Of a stretch of DNA of 64,000 nucleotides, positions 7,529 through 16,900 are shown one piece after another. The stretch spans positions 372,001 to 436,000 of the forward strand of contig NZ_CP121648.1 of the NCBI RefSeq assembly GCF_029714205.1. Reading direction: 5' to 3'. The DNA is from Methylobacterium sp. CB376 (GTDB taxonomy: Bacteria > Pseudomonadota > Alphaproteobacteria > Rhizobiales > Beijerinckiaceae). A model generated the notes under the pieces. It was not told where the DNA came from. It saw nothing but the letters and a program-made list of their open reading frames with translations, and made no database searches. How positions within the stretch are numbered: the first letter of the stretch is position 1; the number at the start of each line of letters is the position of its first letter. A program made the translations under genes and the position numbers.

Positions 7529-8959
7529 ATGACCGGCACCTCCCTCCCCGCCCCGCTCTACGCCCCGCGCAAGAAGATCTACCCGGCCGCGGTCCACGGC
7601 CGCTTCCGGCGCATCAAGTGGGGCCTCCTCGTCGTCACGCTCGGGATCTACTACCTGCTGCCCTTCCTGCGCTGGGACCGCGGCCCGAACGCGCCCGACC
7701 AGGCGGTCCTGCTCGATCTCCCGGCGCGGCGCTTCTACTTCTTCTTCATCGAGATCTGGCCGCAGGAATTCTACTACGTGACCGGCCTGCTGGTGCTCGC
7801 CGCGATGGTGCTGTTCCTGATGAACGCGGTGGCCGGCCGGATCTGGTGCGGCTATCTCTGCCCGCAGACGGTCTGGACCGACCTGTTCCTGGCCGTCGAG
7901 CGCCGCATCGAGGGCGACCGGCGCGCCCAGATGCGGGCGGCGGGCGGCGGCTGGAGCGCGGAGCGTCTCGCCCGCGCAATCCTGAAGCACGGGGCGTGGC
8001 TCGCCATCGCGTGGTGGACCGGCGGCGCCTGGGTCCTCTACTTCGCGGACGCGCCGACCCTGGTGCACCAGCTCGCCACCTTCCAGGCGCCGTTCGCGGC
8101 CTGGCTCTGGATCGGCATCCTCACCTTCACGACCTACCTGCTCGCCGGCCACGCCCGCGAGCAAGTCTGCACCTACATGTGCCCCTGGCCGCGCATCCAG
8201 GCGAGCCTGATCGACAAGGAAGCGCTCAACATCACCTACCGGTACGACCGGGGCGAACCGCGCCTGTCGCTCAAGAAGGCCGAGCAGGCCCGCGCGGCGG
8301 GCGCGCCGGCGGGCGACTGCGTCGATTGCGGCCAATGCGTCGCCGTCTGCCCGACCGGGGTCGACATCCGGAACGGGCTGCAGCTCTCCTGCATCCAGTG
8401 CGGCCTGTGCATCGACGCCTGCGACGCGGTGATGACCCGGATCGGCCGGCCCCCGGGCCTGATCGCCTACGACAGCGACCTCGCCGTGAGGCGCCGCCAG
8501 CAGGGCCTGCCGACCCGGATCCGCCCGGTCCGGCCGCGCACGATCCTGTACGCGGCGATGATCGCGGTGGTGGGGAGCGCGATGCTCGCCCGGCTCCTGA
8601 CCCGCCCGGATCTCGGCCTGCACGTCGCCCACGAGCGCAACCCGCTCTCGGTGACGCTGTCGGACGGCGCCGTGCGCAACGCCTACGCGGTCCGGTTCAT
8701 CAACAAGCAGCACCGATCGCGCCGGCTCGACCTCTCCCTGGAGGGGATCCCCGGCGCTCGCCTCGCCCTCGCGGGGGACCCGGTCGGCGAGGCGCTCGCG
8801 CGCGAGATCGGGCCCGACCGCACCGAGGAGGTCCGCGTCCTCGTCACCGTGCCGCCGCCCGGCACGGCGGCGGCGTCGACGCCGCTGACCTTCGTGCTGC
8901 GCGACCCCGCGAGCGGGGCCGAGGCCCGGTTGGCCGACCAGTTCAGCACCCGGCGCTGA
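7529..8959 (+). CDS. ccoG: cytochrome c oxidase accessory protein CcoG (FixG)
   Basis: A 476-residue membrane ferredoxin. Seen: hydrophobic segments near residues 30-45, 85-100 and 150-165, a cysteine motif CGYLCPQT near 107, CTYMCPWP near 213, then two 4Fe-4S motifs CVDCGQCVAVCPTG (about 264) and CIQCGLCIDACD (about 287), a further membrane segment near 340, and a C-terminal Ig-like periplasmic domain (IgFixC). Family knowledge: CcoG reduces copper(II) during biogenesis of cbb3-type cytochrome oxidase. The ccoNOPQ and ccoHIS genes are not in this window. The last 17 bases overlap the convergent YeeE/YedE gene. ATG 7529 begins the conserved PLYAPRKKIYP region. Confidence 0.93.
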   Translation: MTGTSLPAPLYAPRKKIYPAAVHGRFRRIKWGLLVVTLGIYYLLPFLRWDRGPNAPDQAVLLDLPARRFYFFFIEIWPQEFYYVTGLLVLAAMVLFLMNAVAGRIWCGYLCPQTVWTDLFLAVERRIEGDRRAQMRAAGGGWSAERLARAILKHGAWLAIAWWTGGAWVLYFADAPTLVHQLATFQAPFAAWLWIGILTFTTYLLAGHAREQVCTYMCPWPRIQASLIDKEALNITYRYDRGEPRLSLKKAEQARAAGAPAGDCVDCGQCVAVCPTGVDIRNGLQLSCIQCGLCIDACDAVMTRIGRPPGLIAYDSDLAVRRRQQGLPTRIRPVRPRTILYAAMIAVVGSAMLARLLTRPDLGLHVAHERNPLSVTLSDGAVRNAYAVRFINKQHRSRRLDLSLEGIPGARLALAGDPVGEALAREIGPDRTEEVRVLVTVPPPGTAAASTPLTFVLRDPASGAEARLADQFSTRR

Positions 8960-9395
8960 GCGCGGGGCGGCGCGGGCGCTCCGCGGTGAGGCGGTGGAGC
9001 AGCATGCCGGCGAGCATCGCCGCGACGAAGACCGCCACGGAGGGCAGGCCGAGGGCGAGGCCCGCCAGCGCCGGACCGGGGCAGAACCCGGCCAGGCCCC
9101 AGCCCACTCCGAACAGGACGGCGCCGCCGAGCAGGCGCGCGTCGACGCGGCGATTCGCCGGCACCTCGAAGCGCGGGGCGAGGAGGGGCGCCGCCATCCG
9201 CGCCTTGAGGGCGTAGCCGAGCGCCGAGACGCCGACCGCGCCGGCCAGCACGAAGGCGAGGCTCGGATCCCAGGCGCCCGCCAGGTCGAGGAAGCCCAGC
9301 ACCTTCCGAGGGTTCATCATGCCCGAGAGGGCGAGCCCGACGCCGAACAGGAGGCCGCTCGCGAGGGCCGCGAGGAGGCGGGGCGCGGCCCTCAT
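8943..9395 (-). CDS. YeeE/YedE family membrane protein, C-terminal-type half
   Basis: A 150-residue integral membrane protein with about four hydrophobic segments. The diagnostic motif [14 protein letters not shown] is at residues 24-37, and [20 protein letters not shown] at about 97-116 carries the conserved Cys. The family (PmpA/PmpB, YeeE) moves thiosulfate or other reduced-sulfur groups across the inner membrane. Its start overlaps the stop of the partner gene (ATGA) and its 3' end overlaps ccoG by 17 bases. Together the two half-size genes equal one full-length YeeE. Confidence 0.85.
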   Translation of the reverse strand: MRAAPRLLAALASGLLFGVGLALSGMMNPRKVLGFLDLAGAWDPSLAFVLAGAVGVSALGYALKARMAAPLLAPRFEVPANRRVDARLLGGAVLFGVGWGLAGFCPGPALAGLALGLPSVAVFVAAMLAGMLLHRLTAERPRRPALSAGC

Positions 9396-9817
9396 CGCGC
9401 GACCCCGTGCCGGACCAGGAACACCGTGACGATGGCGGCGGCCATGAAGGCCGCGACCGCGGCGAGGGAGCGCGGCGACAGGCGCGCGAGGCCGCAGACC
9501 CCGTGCCCGCTGGTGCAGCCCGACCCGAGACGCGTGCCGAAGCCGACGAGGAGGCCCGCCGCGATCAGCACCGGCCAGGAGACCTCGACCTCGACGGGAG
9601 GCCAGTGGCCGGCGGCGAGGCGGAACAGCACCGGGCCGAGCAGGAGGCCGGCCAGGAAGACCGCCCGCCACGCCGTCTCGCGGCCCGGCGGCCCGAGCAG
9701 GCCCCCGGCGATGCCGCTGATGCCGGCGATGCGTCCGTTGGCGAGGAGGAGCAGGGCCGCGGAGGCGCCGATCAGGGCGCCGCCCGCGAGCGGGGCCAGG
9801 AAGGGGGTGAGGGCCAT
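9392..9817 (-). CDS. YeeE/YedE family membrane protein, N-terminal-type half
   Basis: A 141-residue membrane protein with about four transmembrane segments. The family motif [13 protein letters not shown] is at residues 30-42, and the sulfur-relay cysteine motif [20 protein letters not shown] is at about 98-117. It is translationally coupled to the next gene through an ATGA overlap and is expected to form a heteromeric channel with it for a reduced-sulfur substrate. No sulfurtransferase, metallo-beta-lactamase persulfide dioxygenase or ArsR-type regulator, which often accompany this pair, is present in the neighbourhood. Confidence 0.85.
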   Translation of the reverse strand: MALTPFLAPLAGGALIGASAALLLLANGRIAGISGIAGGLLGPPGRETAWRAVFLAGLLLGPVLFRLAAGHWPPVEVEVSWPVLIAAGLLVGFGTRLGSGCTSGHGVCGLARLSPRSLAAVAAFMAAAIVTVFLVRHGVAR

Positions 9818-10080
9818 CGCCGGGGATCTCCGATCTGTCCGACCAGCGCCGCCCGGCCGTGGCCCGGGCCCGCCGAATCGCGGCGCGGCGGGACCGCTCC
9901 GCGCGCCTGATGTCGGCCGGCGCGGCGCGGTGCGCAAGCCCGGCGGCCGGCCCGGGTCCTCGGCGCGCGAGGGCCCGCCCGTCGACCGGGCGGGCCCCGC
10001 CGGTTCCGGGATCGTCGTCCGGCCAGGGCCGGGGATCATGCTCCAGACCGATCCGTGGCGGCGCGCGGGCCGGCGCGCGC

Positions 10081-10296
10081 TCAGGCGTCCGCGGCCGCCC
10101 AAATCTCATGCAATCCGCTGAAGCCCTGAAACCAGTAGATCCCGCGATCGGGATCGAAACCGTGGCGTGGATACGAGGTGGCCAACCGCGCGACGAGATG
10201 TTCGGCTTGCGCACGGTCCATGATCGAATGGGCCAGAACGAATTCGTTCGCGGGCCCGCGGGTCCTCAACTCTCTGACCCGAATCGTGTAGGCCAA
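10081..10296 (-). CDS. small hypothetical protein, 71 residues
   Basis: I do not recognise a family. The protein reads [19 protein letters not shown], then [20 protein letters not shown], and ends [20 protein letters not shown]. The start is a TTG at 10296, supported by a strong GGAGGAG four bases upstream. Codon use is less GC-extreme than the neighbours, but composition is that of a real small soluble alpha/beta protein. It stands alone between the YeeE pair and tRNA-Val. Confidence 0.55.
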   Translation of the reverse strand: MAYTIRVRELRTRGPANEFVLAHSIMDRAQAEHLVARLATSYPRHGFDPDRGIYWFQGFSGLHEIWAAADA

Positions 10297-10482
10297 CGTT
10301 CTCCTCCATCGTCATTGCACAACCGCTGGGGGCTGAATTGACAATCGGAAGTAGTTCGGATTGGTTCACGCGGGTTGGCCCGACGGTTAACCGACGCGCG
10401 ACGAAATCCCGACAATGAGCGGAAATTCGCGATGGCCGGCGGCAAGGATCACGGGCTCAATGACCCTGGAACCGCCACGCAG

Positions 10483-10511
10483 AAAAGGCCGCCCTCGCGG
10501 TGCGGCCCTTG
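10483..10511 (-). terminator. rho-independent terminator after tRNA-Val
   Basis: On the minus strand AAGGGCCGC pairs with GCGGCCTT across a short loop and is followed by TTTT. It lies about 36 bases beyond the tRNA 3' end in the direction of transcription. Confidence 0.7.
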
Positions 10512-10546
10512 CGATGTCATGGGGTCTGATGGGTCATGGGGTGTGA

Positions 10547-10621
<75 letters not shown>

Positions 10622-10663
10622 CGCAGGGCCGCTCATGCGGGAAGCGGCCCCGGTGTGAGGGGC

Positions 10664-10692
10664 CGTATAGGGGTGTCGGACGGGGTTGGCAA
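10664..10692 (-). promoter_or_regulatory. sigma-70-type promoter of tRNA-Val
   Basis: The minus strand reads TTGCCA, exactly 17 bases, then TATACG. The -10 ends 42 bases before the first base of the tRNA, leaving room for a short 5' leader. Spacing and hexamers fit the housekeeping sigma factor consensus well. Confidence 0.7.
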
Positions 10693-10798
10693 GCCGGTTT
10701 TGCGCGCGGCGCCCCTTTCCGGGCGAGGGAGTGGTGGGCTAGGAGGCCGGCCGACAGCGGCCGCCGGGGGCCGGGACGGGCAGCGGAGAGCGACGGCG

Positions 10799-13126
10799 AT
10801 GAGCGAGCGCGCAGGCCAAGTCCGCGGCGGCCACGTCCGCGCGGGCCAAGACCGCGGCGGCCAAGACCGCGGCGGCCAAGACCGCGGTGGCCAAGACCGC
10901 GGCGGCCAAGACCACGCGGACCCGATCCGCGCGGGCGCCGCCCGCGGGGCCGTCGAGGCGGCGATCCTCCCCCTGCGGGGCGAGCGGACCACCCGCGCCT
11001 TCGCGCCCGACCCGCACGAGGCCGCCTCCCTGGTCCTCGACCTGAGAGGCAGCGGGCTGGGCGGGCGCTGGGTCGAGATCAGCTTCCGCGACGAGGGCCG
11101 CGGCTCCTTCAGCCGGGTCGAGCTCGCCGCCGTGGCCGAGCGCCTGAGCCAGCACGAGACCACGAGCCTCGCGGAGCGCGCCTACGGCAACGGCCGCTTC
11201 ACCTGGACCGGGCGCCTGCCCGCCGGCCTCGTCGCGCTCAAGGTCACGCCCATGCTCGGCGAGACCGAGGTCACCCTCGGCGACATGACGCTGCGGGAGC
11301 GCAGCCGCCTCGCCCTCCTCGGCCGCGGCCTCCTGCGCCGGCCCGACCTCGCCGGCCAGGCCGTGTTCTGGCGGCTCCTCGGCAAGCGCGTCCGGGCGCG
11401 CAACCGCCTGCTGCGGGCGATCACGCCCCCGGGCCTGACCGGCTACGACACCTGGGTGCGCTGCTTCGACACCCTCTCGGAGGCGGACCGGGCGCGCATC
11501 CGCGCCGAGGCCGGCGCCATGACGGACCCGCCGCTGATCTCGGTGGTGATGCCGGTCTACAACCCGGCTCCGAAGGTGCTGGAGGACGCCCTGCGCTCCG
11601 TCCGGGCGCAGCTCTACCCGCATTGGGAACTCTGCATCGCCGACGACGCCTCGACGGACCCGGCCGTGCCGCGCCTGCTCGACCGGGCCGCCGCCGCGGA
11701 CGCGCGGGTGCGGGTCGTCCGCCGCCCGGAGAACGGCCACATCGCGCGGGCCACCAACACGGCCCTCGCGCTGGCGGCCGGCCCCTACGTGGCCTTCATG
11801 GACCACGACGACGTCCTGCCCGAGCACGCCCTGTTCGAGGTCGCCAGGGCGATCGCCAAGGACCCGTCCCTCGACCTGATCTACACGGACGAGGACAAGG
11901 TCGACGCCAAGGGGCGGCGCTTCGAGCCGCATTTCAAGAGCGACTGGAACCCCGAACTCCTCTACGCGCAGAACTACATCAACCACCTCACGGTGGTGCG
12001 CACCAGCCTGGTGCGGGAGGTGGGCGGCCTGCGGCCCGGCTTCGAGGGCAGCCAGGACCACGACCTGCTGCTGCGCCTCGCCGACCGGCTCTCCCCCGAC
12101 CGCATCCGCCACCTGCCGCACGTGCTCTACCACTGGCGCGCGGCGATCGGCTCGGGCACCTTCTCGGACACGGCGCTCGCCCGGGCCGAGGCCGCCCGCC
12201 TCCAGGCCCTGCGCGACCTGATCGCGCGCCGCGGCTGGCCGCACCGGGCCGAGCGCGGTCCGCTCGGCTTCAACCGCCTCGTGCGCGCCGTGCCGGACCC
12301 GGCCCCGCGCGTGTCCGTGGTGATCCCGACCCGCGACCGGGCCGAGCTGCTCGCGGTGGCGCTGCGCGGCCTGCTCAAGGGGACCGCCTATCCGGACATC
12401 GAGGTGATCATCCTCGACAACGACAGCCGCGAGCCCGCCACCCGGGCGCTGTTCGCCGAGGTCGCGGCCGACCCGCGGGTGCGCGTGCTGCCGAGCCCCG
12501 GCGCCTTCAACTTCTCGGCGCTGTCGAACGAGGGCGCCGCCGCCGCGACCGGCCCGCTCCTGCTCTTCCTCAACAACGACATCGAGGTGAGGGAGCCCGG
12601 CTGGCTCGCCGAGATGGTCTCGATCGCCGTCGAGCCCGGCATCGGCGCGGTCGGGGCCAAGCTCTCCTACCCGGACGGCACGCTCCAGCACGGCGGCGTC
12701 GTGCTGGGCGCGGGGGGCGTCGCCGGCCACAGCCACCTCGGCATCGGGCCCGAGGATCCCGGCTATTTCGGCCGCATGGCGATGGCCCAGGAGGTCTCCG
12801 CCGTCACCGGGGCCTGCCTGATGATGCGCGCGAGCGTCTTCCGGGAGGTCGGCGGCTTCGACGCGGAGCGCCTCGCGGTGGCCTTCAACGACGTCGACCT
12901 CTGCCTGCGCATCCGGCAGGCCGGCTACGCCATCATCTGGACGCCCCATGCCGGCCTGATCCACCACGAATCGAAGAGCCGGGGCCTGGAGGACACGCCG
13001 CAGAAGCGCGCCCGCTTCGAGGCGGAGGTCGCCACGATGCTCGAGCGCTGGGGGGCCCAGCTGCGCAACGACCCGTACTACAACCCGAATTTCGCCCGCG
13101 CGAAGGCCCAGTTCCGGCTCTGGTGA
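10799..13126 (+). CDS. two-domain GT2 glycosyltransferase, O-antigen/surface glycan type
   Basis: A 775-residue protein. After a GQDRG repeat tail (residues 6-40) and an N-terminal domain of about 200 residues come two GT-A domains. The first starts at PLISVVMPVYNP (~245), with CIADDASTDPA, a DHDD motif (AFMDHDDVLPEHA), TDEDKVD and GSQDHDLLLR. The second starts at RVSVVIPTRDRAELL (~503), with VIILDNDSREPATR, FLNNDIEVREPGW and FNDVDLCLRIRQAGY. This is the architecture of RfbC-like proteins that transfer sugars during O-antigen or capsule synthesis from nucleotide sugars, in the cytoplasm. ATG 10799 has GGAGAG upstream. It sits at the left border of the capsule island. Confidence 0.88.
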   Translation: MSERAGQVRGGHVRAGQDRGGQDRGGQDRGGQDRGGQDHADPIRAGAARGAVEAAILPLRGERTTRAFAPDPHEAASLVLDLRGSGLGGRWVEISFRDEGRGSFSRVELAAVAERLSQHETTSLAERAYGNGRFTWTGRLPAGLVALKVTPMLGETEVTLGDMTLRERSRLALLGRGLLRRPDLAGQAVFWRLLGKRVRARNRLLRAITPPGLTGYDTWVRCFDTLSEADRARIRAEAGAMTDPPLISVVMPVYNPAPKVLEDALRSVRAQLYPHWELCIADDASTDPAVPRLLDRAAAADARVRVVRRPENGHIARATNTALALAAGPYVAFMDHDDVLPEHALFEVARAIAKDPSLDLIYTDEDKVDAKGRRFEPHFKSDWNPELLYAQNYINHLTVVRTSLVREVGGLRPGFEGSQDHDLLLRLADRLSPDRIRHLPHVLYHWRAAIGSGTFSDTALARAEAARLQALRDLIARRGWPHRAERGPLGFNRLVRAVPDPAPRVSVVIPTRDRAELLAVALRGLLKGTAYPDIEVIILDNDSREPATRALFAEVAADPRVRVLPSPGAFNFSALSNEGAAAATGPLLLFLNNDIEVREPGWLAEMVSIAVEPGIGAVGAKLSYPDGTLQHGGVVLGAGGVAGHSHLGIGPEDPGYFGRMAMAQEVSAVTGACLMMRASVFREVGGFDAERLAVAFNDVDLCLRIRQAGYAIIWTPHAGLIHHESKSRGLEDTPQKRARFEAEVATMLERWGAQLRNDPYYNPNFARAKAQFRLW
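10814..10918 (+). repeat. 15-bp in-frame tandem repeat (GQDRG)
   Basis: Seven consecutive 15-base units starting at 10814, 10829, 10844, 10859, 10874, 10889 and 10904 follow the pattern GGCCAAGACCGCGGC. They encode GQVRG, GHVRA, four copies of GQDRG, then GQDHA, right after the fifth codon of the glycosyltransferase gene. Outer units have diverged and inner units are nearly identical, as expected for a slippage-prone array. Confidence 0.9.
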
Positions 13127-13235
13127 CGGGCCTGCGCGGCTTGCCGATGCTGCGCCGCAGCGCTAGAGGGAAGCCGGCCCGGTATGCAGCCCCGCCGCGG
13201 GGCCGGGCATCCCGGCGGCCAGGGGGGCGAGGCCG

Positions 13236-13472
13236 ATGCAGACCTTCTTCGTCGAGATCAAGTGCCAGCTCGGGCGCACCTACACGGTGGCGAGCGCGCT
13301 CGCCGACCGGGAGATCGCCTCAGAGATCTACTCCACCGCCGGGCATTACGACGTTCTCGCCAAGTTCCACGTCGAGGATGGGGTCGATATCGGGCACTTC
13401 GTCGCCGAGAACGTGCAGACGATCCCGAACATCCAGGACACCCGGACCATCATCACCTTCAAGGCCTTCTGA
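13236..13472 (+). CDS. stand-alone Lrp/AsnC ligand-binding (RAM) domain protein
   Basis: A 78-residue protein consisting only of the alpha/beta RAM domain that follows the HTH in Lrp/AsnC regulators: FFVEIKCQLGRTYTVASALA, YSTAGHYDVLAKFHVEDGVD and an ending PNIQDTRTIITFKAF. The Gly-His-Tyr-Asp segment lies where the family forms its effector-binding oligomer interface. There is no DNA-binding domain, so it probably acts as an oligomeric sensor or by mixing with full-length Lrp proteins. Small stand-alone forms are common in alphaproteobacteria. GAGG precedes the ATG. Confidence 0.85.
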   Translation: MQTFFVEIKCQLGRTYTVASALADREIASEIYSTAGHYDVLAKFHVEDGVDIGHFVAENVQTIPNIQDTRTIITFKAF

Positions 13473-13955
13473 GCATCGTCGGCCGGGACGGCCACCGATC
13501 CGGCGGACGCGGCGGGGAGAGCGGGCCGGGCGGAACCGCGCGACGCCCCGCCGAGGTCCCCTCCGAAGGTCCCCGCGCGCGGGAACGGGCCTGCGGGTTG
13601 GCGGCCGTGCTCAATCCGGGGAAGCGGACGGCGGCTCTGCCGCAATACGACCCGAATTTCCGGCTTACTAGCGGCCTGCGCCAGCACAGTCGCGAGGCAC
13701 GATGAACTTAACAATGACGGGCGCTGTTCGATGCTGGCAACCGCACGATGTGCCGCGGATCAGGGCAAGCTGCCGAAATTCGCGACGCAGTATCACTGAT
13801 GAAGTTGTGCAACACCGCCCCGGCATCGGCAGGGGCTGAGGGATGACGGCGGCCTGCGGGGGGTTGGCCTCGGCTCAGGTCGCATACTATGGCTAAGGAA
13901 GGTCCGCGTCGGCACACCCGCCGGCTTCCCCTTTGAGCGAGCGTGCGTACCGAAC
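13473..13955. other. upstream region of the polyketide synthase gene, no gene seen
   Basis: These 483 bases hold no credible coding frame. The stretch 13650-13800 is less GC-rich than its surroundings (for example GATGAACTTAACAATGACGG), as promoters in this genome tend to be. A possible but weak promoter TTGGCC-N15-TACTAT lies at 13864-13890, about 65 bases before the GTG start of the PKS. The 15-base spacer is shorter than ideal. Confidence 0.4.
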
Positions 13956-16900
13956 GTGAGACATCGTCCTGACATCGCGATCATCGGTCGGGCCTGCCGA
14001 CTCCCGGGTGCCACGGGCATCGACGGCCTCTGGCAGCTCCTCGCCGAGGGGCGCTGCGCGGTCTCCCGGATCCCGGAGGACCGCTGGTCCCTGGAGCGCC
14101 TGGGGCATCCGCGCGTCCAGGAGCGCGGCAAGAGCTACACCTGGGCGGCGGGCGTGCTCGACGACATCTGGTCGTTCGACCCCACCGTGTTCGGGATCTC
14201 GCCCCGCGAGGCGGAGCAGATGGATCCCCAGCAGCGGATGCTGCTCGAACTGACCTGGGAGGCGCTGGAGGATGCGGGCCTGCGGCCCTCCGCCGTCGCC
14301 GGGACCGGGATCGGCGTCTTCGTGGGCGCCTCCTCGCTCGATTACGGCAATCTGCGGGTGCTCGACTGCGCCTCCGGCGACGCCTACGCGGCGACCGGCA
14401 ACACGCTGTCGATCCTCTCGAACCGCATCTCCTACATCTTCGACCTGAAGGGGCCGAGCTTCACCCTCGACACGGCCTGCTCGTCCTCGCTGGTGGCCCT
14501 CGACGCGGCCGTCGCGGCGATCGCCTCGGGCCGCATCGACACGGCCGTGGTGGCGGGCGTGAACGTGCTGGCGAGCCCGTTCAACTTCATCTCCTTCTCG
14601 AACGCCTCGATGCTGTCGCGCACGGGCCTGTGCCAGGCCTTCTCGGCCAGGGCGGACGGCTACGTGCGCGCGGAGGGCGGCGTCGTCCTGGTGCTGCAAT
14701 CGGCGGCGGCGGCGGCGCGGACCGGCGCCACGGTGCGCGCGGTGATCGCGGCCTCCAAGGTCAATTCGGACGGGCGCACGACCGGCATCTCGCTGCCCTC
14801 GGGCTACGCGCAGGGCGTGCTGCTGGAGGAGATCTACCGCGAGGCCGGCATCGACCTCGACGCGGTCGCCTTCGTGGAGGCGCACGGGACCGGCACGCCG
14901 GTCGGCGACCCGATCGAGGCCGGCGCCATCGGATCGAAGATCGGCCGCGGCCGCACCGCCCCGCTGCCGATCGGCTCGATCAAGACCAATATCGGCCATA
15001 CCGAGCCGGTCTCCGGCCTCGCCGGCCTGCTGAAGGCGAGCCTCGCCCTCGAGCACGACCTGCTGCCGCCCTCGCTGCACTGCGAGGAGCTCAACCCCGC
15101 CATCCGCTTCGACGACCTGAACCTCGCCGTGAACACGGCGCCGCGGCCGCTCGCGCGGGGGCGCGGCGAGCGCTTCGCGGGCGTGAACTCGTTCGGCTTC
15201 GGCGGCACCAACGCGCACGTGATCCTCACCGACGCCAAGGGCGCCGCCCCGGCGGGCGCGGGCGAGGCCGCGCCGGCGCCGGAGGTGCTGCTCCTGTCGG
15301 CGCAGAGCCGCGCCGCCCTCAACGAACTCGCCGAGGCCTACGCGGAGCGCCTCGACGGCGCCGCCCCGGCCGAGATCGGCCGCATCGCCGCGGCGGCCGC
15401 CCACCGCCGGGAGCGCCTGCCCACCCGGCTCGCCGTGCCGCTCGCGGATGCCAGCGCCGTCGCCGAGAGCCTGCGGGCCGTCGCGGCCTCCGAGGAGCCG
15501 CCCGCCGGCGCCCTCGGCACCGCCTCCGAGCGCTCGGGCCCGGTCGCCTTCGTGTATTCCGGCAACGGCAGCCAATGGGCCGGGATGGGCCGCGACGCCT
15601 ATGCGGCGAATGCGAGCTTCCGGAGCCGCTTCGAGGCGGTCGACGCGCTGTTCCGGCCGCTCGCCGGCTGGTCGCTGACCGAGGCCCTGTTCGCGGACGA
15701 CCTGGAGGCGCGCCTCGTCCTCACCAGCGTCTCCCAGCCGCTGATCTTCGCGATCCAGAGCGCCGCGACGGCGGCCCTGCGGGCGGTCGGGCTCACCCCC
15801 GGGGTGATCATCGGCCACTCGGTCGGCGAGATCGGCGCCGCGGAGGCCGCCGGCATCCTGAGCCTGCCCCAGGCCGTGCGGGTGATCTTCAACCGCTCGA
15901 AGCACCAGGAGACCACGCGCGGCCTCGGCACGATGGCGGTGCTGCTGGCCCCGGTCGAGGAGGTGGAGACCTTCCTGGCCGATTTCCCCGACCTCGACAT
16001 CGCGGCCCTGAACAGCCCGAAGGCGGTCACGGTGGCGGGCCCGGTCGAGTCGATCGACGCCGCCATGAAGGCGATGGCGCGCAAGCGCCGCCGCGGCCGC
16101 AAGCTCGATCTCGACTACGCGTTCCACGGCCGGCTGATGGACCCGATCGAGGGGCCGCTGCTGCGCGACCTCAAGGGGCTCGCGCCCTCATCCGGGACCG
16201 TGCCGATGGCCTCGACCGTGACCGGCGACCTGCTGGCGGGCGAGCGGTTCGACGCCGGCTACTGGTGGCGCAACATCCGCGAGCCGGTGCGCTTCAGCGA
16301 GGCCGTGCAGGCCGCCGCCCGCGCGGGCGCCCGCGTCTTCGTCGAGGTCGGCCCGCGGCCGACCCTGCTGCCCCATATCGGCGACTGCCTGGAGCCGCTC
16401 GGCATCGACGGCGCCACCGTGGGCGTGCTGCACAAGAAGCCGTCCGACCGCGACCCGTTCCTGCAGGCGCTGGCGAGCGCCGTGGTGCAGGGCGCCGCCG
16501 TGGACGAGGCGGTGGCCTTCGGGCGCAACCCCGAGGGGCCGGTCGCCCTGCCCTCCTATCCCTGGCAGCGCCGCCCGTTCCGGCTCGCCGAGACCACCGA
16601 GGTGCTGAGCCCGGCGAGCCCGCGGCCCTACCACCCGCTGATCGGGTCCCGCCTCTTCGCGGGCGGGCTGGAGTGGCAGGCCCATCTCGACCTCGCCACC
16701 AATCCCGACCTCGACGACCACCGCATCGACGGCCAGGCGATCCTGCCCGGGGCGGCCTTCGTGGAGATGGCGCTGGCGGTGGCCCGCGAGCATCTCGGCA
16801 GCGAGGCCGTGACGCTGGCCGACGTCGAGATCCAGCAGCCGATGATCTTCGCCGAGGAGGCCCTGCGCGAGGTCCAGGCGCGCTTCGCGCCCGGCGTCAA

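Noticed and set aside
13893..16127. A 744-codon minus-strand frame opposite the KS-AT region
   Set aside because: Same antisense effect; the composition is dominated by Arg, Gly and Ala.
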